NCBI GenBank assembly: GCA_027596945.1
Contig: JADGJH010000630.1
Span: 1-15,875, forward strand
DNA from: Physocladia obscura
Taxonomy: Eukaryota; Chytridiomycota; Chytridiomycetes; Chytridiales; Chytriomycetaceae
DNA: 15,875 nt
Direction: 5' to 3'
Below the pieces are notes generated by a model. The model made no database searches, was not told the origin of the DNA, and worked only from the letters and a program-made list of their open reading frames with translations. A program made the position numbers and the translations under genes. This document shows, piece by piece, positions 9,862 through 15,875 of the stretch. Every line of letters starts with the position of its first letter. Positions within the stretch are counted from its first letter, which is position 1.

Positions 9862-10143
9862 ATGGTACTCATCTTTCTCATCACTGGAGCATCGGGCTAT
9901 TTAGGCAGCAGTTTTTTTTTTGAGTAAATCCATCATAGTATCCTTCCGCATGGGAATCTCTTAGCACTTTTTCGCAAAGAGGCTGACGGAGTTGAACTCA
10001 GAAAACGTGGTGTTTTCCCGCTATCATTCGATGCAAAAGGTTTGGCTGCCGTGTGCAAGAATATTGCCTAGAACGACATTAGTATCATGTTCATATCTTC
10101 ATACTCTCAGGTACTGTTTATTGAGGCCCTTGATAAAACATAG
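9862..10143 (+). pseudogene. Decayed NAD(P)-binding Rossmann (NmrA/epimerase-like) fragment
   Basis: A single frame starting at ATG 9862 reads LITGASGYLGSS, the glycine-rich nucleotide-binding motif at the N-terminus of NmrA-like and epimerase-type short-chain dehydrogenases. The frame then meets TAA at 9925, continues in the same frame as LLALFRKEADGVELRKRGV and LSFDAKGLAAV (the second beta strand and following helix of such proteins), meets TAG at 10069, and ends at TAG 10141 after FIEALDKT. Only about a third of a normal protein is present and no catalytic Tyr-x-x-x-Lys is seen. I infer a pseudogene or gene relic. The 9925 stop follows a run of ten T, so a small intron or sequence error there is possible, but the second stop and the missing C-terminal two thirds remain. 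Confidence 0.65.
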
Positions 10144-10596
10144 ATGGGAGCTTGAGTGGAAATCAAAGTTTAATGACTAACACATTTTATACGCAAATGA
10201 TGAAGTTGAGCAACTTTGAAGGTTTTTTTTTTAGTTTGACTATTGCTGTTTTGAAACTTTTGTGAGATGAGATTTAATTTAGTTTATTAAAAGTTTTGCA
10301 AAATTTTCATTCGTTTTAATTTTCGTTTTGTTTAGTCAACCAACAACAAAAAAAACAAACATTCAACTTTTTTTTCTCCTTCAACAAGATTTTTCGTTAA
10401 TTCAGCTCTGATAATTTTTAAGATTCAGAAATCAAATCTTCAGCTAATTCACTTTCATTGATTGACAAATTCAGTTAGATCTTTTCGTATAAAATTTTAA
10501 GATCTCACGTGATAACAATTTTTTCATAGGATGCAAAAATAGAAATTTATACCGCAGTAATGGAAAACAATTTGGGACAGCGAAACAAAAAAAAAA
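10144..10596. promoter_or_regulatory. AT-rich upstream region of the GH71 gene
   Basis: About 450 bases of strongly AT-rich DNA between the Rossmann fragment and the glucanase start. Transcription of the glucanase must begin here. The start codon follows a run of eleven A. No coding sequence or named regulatory site is recognised. Confidence 0.4.
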
Positions 10597-12600
10597 ATGG
10601 TTCTTGATATACTCCGAACTGTCTTTGTGTTGGCTTCCGCGTTTTTGGCAGCGAACGCAGCACCAGCGGCAGGACCGCGATCAGTATTTGCGCATTTCAT
10701 GGTCGACAATGCGGCATCGTACAGTCAAAGCAACTGGGCGTCCGACATGCTTTTGGCCCAGCAAGCCGGAATCGACGGGTTTGCACTGAATATTCCATCC
10801 AGTTCACCAAACACGGCCGTGCAGTTACCTCTGGCATACGCGGCGGCACAATCTGTCGGCTTCTCATTGTTTCTGTCGTTTGATTTTGACGGCGAAGGCC
10901 CATTCACCGAGTCGCAACTTGTCTCTATTTTGCAGAGCGTTTCCTCGCTGCCGGCACAGTTTCTCGTCAATGGCCTTCCGTTTGTGTCGACCTTTGAGGG
11001 TCCAGCACAGGCTTCGCTGTGGGCAGCTGTGCGGCAAACCGTGCCGCTATTTCTAGTTCCCGACTGGGGCAGTCTTGGTCCGGCGGGCGTTACGACAAAC
11101 CTGGCGATCATCGACGGTGCATTCCAGTGGGGCACCTGGCCGACCGGCGCCACCAACATGAACACAGACCTGGACAGTGCGTACATCGACGCACTCGGTT
11201 CCAAGCCGTACATGATGCCGGTCTCGCCGTGGTTCTACACGAATCTGCCGAGTCTGGGCAAGAACTGGCTGTGGCGTGGCGACGACTTGTGGTTCGACCG
11301 GTGGCAGGAAGTCATCCAACTGCAGCCTGCCTTCGTCGAAATCATCTCGTGGAACGACTATGGCGAGTCTCACTACGTTGGCCCAATTGTTGAAGCCGGA
11401 ATATATCCAGGTGCTCAGACTTACGTCGACAACATGCCACACCAGGACTTTTTGGATTTGCTGCCTTACTTCATCTCGGCTTACAAAAATAATGGTGTCT
11501 ACCCAACAATTACTCAAGACAAGCTTCACTTCTGGCACCGCTTGAGTCCGGCTGCAGACGGAGGCAACGGTGGAACTACTGGGAATGACGGTGCGTATCA
11601 AACTACTGTGGATCCAAATTCCATTGTCCAAGACGAAATATTTGTGACGGTTTTATTGACAAGCGGAGCGTCCGTCAATGTGTATATTGGATCAAGTCTT
11701 GTTTCAACGCAAACTTACTCTTCTTCAGGCGCTTACCACTTCAGTGTTCCTTTTTCAAACGGGCAGCTTGGTGTTGTTACCGTCAATATTGTTCGATCTG
11801 GAATTACAACTGTTTCTGTCACTGGTGCTCAATCCATCACTGACTCTCCAGCAAATGGACTCACAAACTATAATGCGTACGTAGCGGGATCTGGTTTGGG
11901 AACATCCACAACAACAGCCACAACTGCAACCACTTCTTCTACAACAACAGCAACAGTAGCTGCATCATGCGCAAGTACGATTTCTGGCCCGCAGCGTATT
12001 GACTGCGGTACAACTTCTACGACTCAAGTTTCGTGCGTTACAAGTGGATGCTGTTGGAACGTCTTATCAGGTTATCCCAATTGTTACTATAGCTCGCTGG
12101 TTATTGGCCCTGCAACATGTGGAACGACGCCGCTAGCAGCGTCTTCACGTATTAACTGTGGTACCAGTGCTTCGACGTCAAGCTCTTGTGTTTCCAGCGG
12201 ATGCTGTTGGAGTCCATTATCGGGTTCGTCGTACTGCTACCAGCCTGTTTCGACCACAACAACCACGACTATTCCCACAACCACAACTACAACCATCACC
12301 ACCACCACAACTACTTCTGCTCCGGCATCTGGAAATGGCACGCCGTCTAACTCGAATGGATTCACGTTTTCCGCTGCCGGTTTAATTGAGTGGGCAGAGG
12401 CTTGCGATTGGACTGGCGGTGATATTGCAAACGAACTCACTACTGGCGAGCTTTGTGGTTCCACCTGTGAGGGATATAGCGGATGCACACGTTTTACGTG
12501 GACTGAATATAACGGCGGAACATGCTGGTTGAAGAATAATAGCGCTACTGGACCAATTAGTAACTCTGGGACTGGAACTGTGTGCGGTTATATTGTTTGA
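10597..12600 (+). CDS. Secreted GH71 alpha-1,3-glucanase (mutanase) with two trefoil domains and a PAN-like domain
   Basis: GH71 enzymes hydrolyse alpha-1,3-glucan, a fungal wall polymer, in wall remodelling, cell separation or attack on other fungi. Single exon, 667 aa. Residues 1 to about 22 are a signal peptide ending near AANA-AP. The GH71 domain (about 27-320) shows VFAHFMVDN, AGIDGFALNI, SFDFDGEG (residues 94-100), FVSTFEG, FQWGTWP, MMPVSPWFYT and the conserved acidic motif WNDYGESHYVGP (from 252). A beta-sandwich-like region (about 350-430) and a Thr-rich linker follow. Next come two P-type trefoil modules (from C458 and C508, each with CCW), a second Thr-rich linker (about 552-576), and a Cys-containing C-terminal module with TWTEYNGGTCWLK, resembling PAN/apple domains. 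The first part is visibly richer in G and C than the tail and the neighbouring genes. No intron is seen, unlike the other genes here. Confidence 0.92.
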   Translation: MVLDILRTVFVLASAFLAANAAPAAGPRSVFAHFMVDNAASYSQSNWASDMLLAQQAGIDGFALNIPSSSPNTAVQLPLAYAAAQSVGFSLFLSFDFDGEGPFTESQLVSILQSVSSLPAQFLVNGLPFVSTFEGPAQASLWAAVRQTVPLFLVPDWGSLGPAGVTTNLAIIDGAFQWGTWPTGATNMNTDLDSAYIDALGSKPYMMPVSPWFYTNLPSLGKNWLWRGDDLWFDRWQEVIQLQPAFVEIISWNDYGESHYVGPIVEAGIYPGAQTYVDNMPHQDFLDLLPYFISAYKNNGVYPTITQDKLHFWHRLSPAADGGNGGTTGNDGAYQTTVDPNSIVQDEIFVTVLLTSGASVNVYIGSSLVSTQTYSSSGAYHFSVPFSNGQLGVVTVNIVRSGITTVSVTGAQSITDSPANGLTNYNAYVAGSGLGTSTTTATTATTSSTTTATVAASCASTISGPQRIDCGTTSTTQVSCVTSGCCWNVLSGYPNCYYSSLVIGPATCGTTPLAASSRINCGTSASTSSSCVSSGCCWSPLSGSSYCYQPVSTTTTTTIPTTTTTTITTTTTTSAPASGNGTPSNSNGFTFSAAGLIEWAEACDWTGGDIANELTTGELCGSTCEGYSGCTRFTWTEYNGGTCWLKNNSATGPISNSGTGTVCGYIV

Positions 12601-12618
12601 TTTACCTGAAATTTGCAA

Positions 12619-12624
12619 AATAAA
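12619..12624 (+). terminator. Poly(A) signal AATAAA for the GH71 gene
   Basis: AATAAA lies 18 bases past the stop, within a run of overlapping AATAAATAAATA. Confidence 0.5.
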
Positions 12625-12808
12625 TAAATAGTCATTCATAAAAAACTTTTCCAGAGTTATTTCATACATATATGCCAAATTATACTTTTCCATTTTTTTA
12701 TTTTTTCATTTTTAACGAAATTTCTCAATAGTCTTCGTCTTTTGCTTTTATTTTTGCGAGCAGCTTAACTAACAAATTTCCACCTTGTTTACTTTTAAGT
12801 TGCGTTGA

Positions 12809-13057
12809 GATGATCAAGTTGACATCACACTCAGCACCGGAGGGTTTTGGTTTAGTGGTCAAAAACACGCTGATAGAATAGCTGTCGAGGCGATTGAAAA
12901 AGGAAAAGTTGATGCGGTTGCTTTTGGGGCTTTGTTTTTGGTTAATCCTGATTTGTCAGTGCGGTTTGAGAAAGTTAAGGAATTGAATACACCAAACGTC
13001 GCCACTTATTACAGCGATGGTGCTCTAGGGTACACTGATTGTCCTGCGCTGAATTAA
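12809..13057 (+). pseudogene. Orphan C-terminal fragment of an Old Yellow Enzyme (NADH:flavin oxidoreductase)
   Basis: An open frame of 82 codons without an ATG at its head, from just after TGA 12806 to TAA 13055. It reads STGGFWFSGQKHADRIA, EKGKVDAVAFGALFLVNPDL, then ATYYSDGALGYTDCPALN. These match the last third of the OYE family: the GGF phosphate-binding loop, the AFG-xxF-xxNPDL strand of the FMN barrel, and the C-terminal GYTDYP-type ending. The other two thirds of the barrel, including substrate-binding residues, are absent; upstream lies the GH71 3' end. A splice acceptor (CACTCAG at 12834) precedes the conserved part, so this was probably the last exon of a spliced gene. I infer a truncated relic. 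Confidence 0.7.
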
Positions 13058-13742
13058 CCTTGAATTGATAACATTAAGTTTATTAGACAATAAAAATATA
13101 TTGGTTTTGGTTGCTCCAAATTCAACGCGTGAATTTCATAGGTGCACGTTTACATACTAAATTACCCATTTTTTTCGTTAGAATTTTTTTACTCATCTTT
13201 TAGTTTTTGTCATTAGTGACTGAGTTTTCTACATTATCCGTTAACGACTGTTTTTGTTCTTCTTTGGCTCTATACTTCCTTCTCCCTGTTTTCGCTGTCA
13301 AACACAGTTGGGTGCTCAGAAAAAAAAATTTTTTAAAGAAAAAGTTCTGACAAATCAGGGTTTAAACTCTTGGCTGTGAAATTTGAATTTATTATTTGAC
13401 GCAAATATAAAAAATAAAAAATAAATAAGAGAAAAGTAGAGGTAAAAATTTTCTTTGCAACATACTTACAATGAAGGACTGATGTGACACGATAATCTGA
13501 ATGTGTCTGAACGACCAAGCCCAAGTGTCATTTGCAAGAACCAGTTAATTCACAGCAAATTTTTTAAAAACATACTTCTACAAAAATAATAACCATATTC
13601 TTATCTAATTCATCTTTGAGATTGAGTAGCTGAATCCATTCATCTCCTCCCCAAAAGAAACAAAAAAAAAAAAAAATTCTCAAAATACAGAACAAAAATT
13701 TGAAAAAAAGTCCGGCGGTTGGGTACCAAAAACTCACAAATC
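13058..13742. other. Intergenic, AT-rich; upstream region of the chitinase gene
   Basis: About 685 bases with long A and T runs, including an A-run/T-run palindromic stretch near 13320-13336. No reading frame here shows a recognisable protein motif. The promoter and 5' leader of the downstream chitinase gene must lie in its right part. Confidence 0.5.
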
Positions 13743-15559
13743 ATGAAATTCGTTAGTTTTGTCATGTATGTTGTTGCCGTTACAGCATTGCTTGGGGCAG
13801 TGTCTTCAGCGGTGCGCCGTGAACCGGCTTCTGTCGGTGAGTGTCCGTTGACTTTTTGACTTGGTGACTGATGACAAATCTATACAAAATATCTACTTGG
13901 TGCAAGTAGTGACCTCAAAAAGCACAACCACGGCTGCGAAAACAAGCGCTAAAGTCATTACAACTTCTGTGAAAACAAGCGCTAAAACACCCAAAGTGTC
14001 AACCAAAACGACAAGCCACATTACTCGTACGACATCGCTAATAACCAGTCTAATGGAAGGTACAGTTTCGTTAAGCGCGTCGTCTAAAAGCACTGCAGCT
14101 TCGACAAAACCAGTGACGACGACCATAAAATCCATCTCTTCCACTACAACTTCAGCTTCGGCAACAGCTAAAAGCTCAACTCCTTTTCAGTCTTCTTCCA
14201 CTGTCCCAACGACAAAAATTATTTCTCAGTCTTCTTCCGCTGTTCCGTCGACAAAAGCTTCTTCAACTAGCACCACAATTAGTACAAAAGCTACTGCTAC
14301 GATAACAACCATCATCCCGACAACAGTAAGCTCAACTAGCATTGCTACTACGGCTATTAGTGCAGTCGCCACTTCGAAAACCACCGCCACCACTGAAACT
14401 ACTCCCGCTATCTCACAAACTCTCTCCACAGCGATTTCGACTCAAATCACAGATACAACTGCGTCCACAGCCATTACAGTAGCAAAGACGGTAGTTTCAG
14501 CGAAAACGACAACTGCAAGCTCGACAAAGACTTTATTAAAAACTGCAGCAACCACAGCCGCAACTGCAACCACGACCACTACGGTTGTGTCGACTAAAAC
14601 TGGGACACCAAAAGTTTTAATTGGGTATTGGGGTCAAGACACTGTTTATTACGATTCAGGAAGCCTTCAAGGCAGCTTATTGTCATACTGCCAGTCAAAA
14701 AACTGGGATTATATAAATCTTGCGTTCATGAATATTTTTACTGGTGGATCTAATAACTATTTGCTCAATTTTGCGAACTTTGGCACGTATGACACGGCAT
14801 CTGTTACTTCTGCCGCAACTACAGCGGTAAAGTGTGTTCCCTCTATTTTTTTGAATTTTGTTTTATGTTATATAATCAGATGACATCAATCAGAAACGAT
14901 GTAACAGCGTGCCAAAAGCTGGGAGTTAAAATCCTTCTTTCTATAGGCGGCGCGTCAGGTGATTATAGCTTGTCATCAGGAACTGGCGTATCGTTTGCTA
15001 CACTTCTATATGAGAGCTTTTTTTTGGGTGCAAACGCCAGCATCCCAAGACCATTTGGAACAGCAGTTCTTGACGGAATTGATTGGGACATTGAAGCAAC
15101 CATTGGCAGTCAAGCTGATATTGTAGTTACCAACCAAAAACTTAAATTGTTGGACTCAAATATTTTAATCAGTGCTGCGCCGCAGTGTCCATTTCCTGAT
15201 GCGTACATTGGTGATACGGTCTGTAACTCTGCAGCTAAATTTGATTTCGTTTCCGTGCAATTTTACAACAACTATTGTGAATTGACTGCGGGAACGCGAG
15301 CTTCAATTTCGATACATGGGCGACAGGAATCAAGTTTCCAATTGCAATAGCGCTTCCGGGGTCTCCAAATTCTGCTTCAAACGGGTTTGCGACAATTTCA
15401 CAGCTTACGGCGTCTGTAAACATCATTTTGCAAGGAGTGTATTCAAATTCGTTGCTTGGACTTGCGTTTTGGGATGTTTCTTCGACTAATGCTTATGAAG
15501 ACAGTGGGACAAATAACACACTTGCTGTGGCGGCCCGTTTGCTTGTAGATGGACTCTGA
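13743..15559 (+). CDS. Secreted GH18 chitinase with N-terminal Thr/Ser-rich stalk, interrupted by a frameshift
   Basis: GH18 chitinases cleave beta-1,4-GlcNAc in chitin. Exons 13743-13836, 13910-14826 and 14880 onward. Residues 1 to about 24 are a signal peptide (MKFVSFVMYVVAVTALLGA). A Thr/Ser/Ala/Lys-rich mucin-like stretch follows (about 35-262), probably O-glycosylated. The GH18 domain starts at VLIGYWGQD and includes LLSIGGASG, the catalytic motif LDGIDWDIE (E409 the likely acid), ISAAPQCPFPDAY and FVSVQFYNNYC. Reading as written, the frame is lost near 15291, residue 474, and stops at 15350 (493 aa). From 15293 the frame one base over carries the expected continuation SFNFDTWATG, ALPGSP and LLGLAFWDVSS, ending at TGA 15559. 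One missing base in the G-run would explain this. Either a recent pseudogene or a sequence error; the intact downstream frame favours recent or artefactual. Confidence 0.85.
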
Positions 15560-15644
15560 GTTCCAGTGCCTCCCTTTATCATTTCGTTTTCTATGATCAA
15601 AAAGCTTTGCTTGTGATAATATTTTGGGAGGTTTTCCGTAAATG

Positions 15645-15655
15645 AAAAAAAAAAA
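15645..15655 (-). terminator. Pol III terminator for the tRNA gene
   Basis: A run of eleven T on the minus strand, 16 bases past the tRNA 3' end, the usual RNA polymerase III stop signal. Confidence 0.7.
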
Positions 15656-15671
15656 CAACAAGAAGTAACTA

Positions 15672-15743
15672 TAGCACCGGGAGGTTTCGATCCTCCGACC
15701 TCTGAGTTATGAGCCCAGCGTTCTTCCCCTGAACTACGGTGCT
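15672..15743 (-). tRNA. Initiator tRNA-Met (CAT)
   Basis: A full cloverleaf of 72 nt including discriminator A73, with no intron and no encoded CCA. The acceptor stem AGCACCG/CGGTGCT is fully paired. The D stem is GTTC/GAAC, the anticodon loop CTCATAA (CAT) and the T stem GGAGG/CCTCC. It is the initiator rather than the elongator type: pair A1:T72, T loop ATCGAAA (A54 and A60), and G29-G30-G31 in the anticodon stem. On the 3' side of that stem the sequence is CTCAG, so pair 30:40 is G:U instead of the usual G:C. Its 3' end faces the chitinase 3' end. Confidence 0.95.
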
Positions 15744-15875
15744 ACTTACCTCAGTAACAAAATAATTATTTTCAATGTTATTCACATTTTTTCAGCCGTT
15801 CTGGAAAATTCTACAAGAAACTCAATAACTCAAGAACCAAAAATAATCAAGACCTACTTCAAGTGACATCTTATT
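15744..15875. other. AT-rich 5' flank of the tRNA gene
   Basis: 132 bases upstream of the tRNA on its strand. No reading frame or motif is recognised; eukaryotic tRNA promoters are internal, so none is needed here. Confidence 0.4.

Noticed and set aside
9992..10180. 62-codon ORF overlapping the Rossmann relic
   Set aside because: Runs in a different frame from the recognisable dehydrogenase motifs, which explain this stretch better.
11053..11631. 192-codon minus-strand frame inside the GH71 gene
   Set aside because: Antisense shadow of a conserved catalytic domain; GC-rich codons open the other strand by chance.
13319..13336. A-run followed by T-run, possible hairpin
   Set aside because: Simple homopolymer palindrome in AT-rich spacer, no gene ends beside it to suggest a terminator.
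13893..14429. Minus-strand Val/Leu-rich frames opposite the chitinase stalk
   Set aside because: They are complements of Thr/Ser/Ala codons in the mucin-like stalk; not membrane proteins.
13861..15350. CRISPR-like or tandem-repeat array in the Thr-rich region
   Set aside because: The repetition is codon-level low complexity coding Thr/Ser/Ala; there are no regular repeat-spacer units.

Overview
The window looks like nuclear DNA of an early-diverging fungus, most likely a chytrid. Genes carry many short GT-AG introns (about 48 to 115 nt) and an initiator tRNA-Met lacks an encoded CCA tail. The gene content is fungal: ATG9, MAM33, a GH71 alpha-1,3-glucanase with trefoil and PAN-like domains, and a GH18 chitinase with a Thr/Ser stalk. 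Intergenic DNA is AT-rich with many A and T runs. The lineage is inferred from domain style, not from a marker gene.

Left half (87-9254) holds four housekeeping genes in two head-to-head pairs. KGD2 (E2 of 2-oxoglutarate dehydrogenase, minus strand, 10 exons) shares a 242-bp divergent promoter with MAM33 (p32 family, mitochondrial matrix, plus strand, 4 exons). Cytosolic serine hydroxymethyltransferase (minus strand, 5 exons in the preferred model) shares a 228-bp divergent promoter with ATG9 (plus strand, 7 exons). MAM33 and SHMT are convergent, with poly(A) signals on both strands between them. All four reading frames stay open through every splice junction proposed here.

Right half (9255-15875) is looser. 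It has a decayed Rossmann-fold (NmrA/epimerase-like) fragment, an intronless secreted GH71 glucanase, an orphan C-terminal piece of an Old Yellow Enzyme, a secreted GH18 chitinase interrupted by an apparent one-base deletion, and an initiator tRNA-Met gene on the minus strand. The two glycoside hydrolases lie in the same orientation and both would act on fungal-type wall polymers, in self remodelling or in attack on other fungi.

Most notable: KGD2 has two nearly identical lipoyl domains where this enzyme normally has one. The layout looks like a tandem exon duplication bounded by phase-1 introns, followed by gain or loss of an intron beside the lipoyl-lysine codon in one copy. I found no CRISPR array, transposase, viral gene or clearly new multi-gene system.
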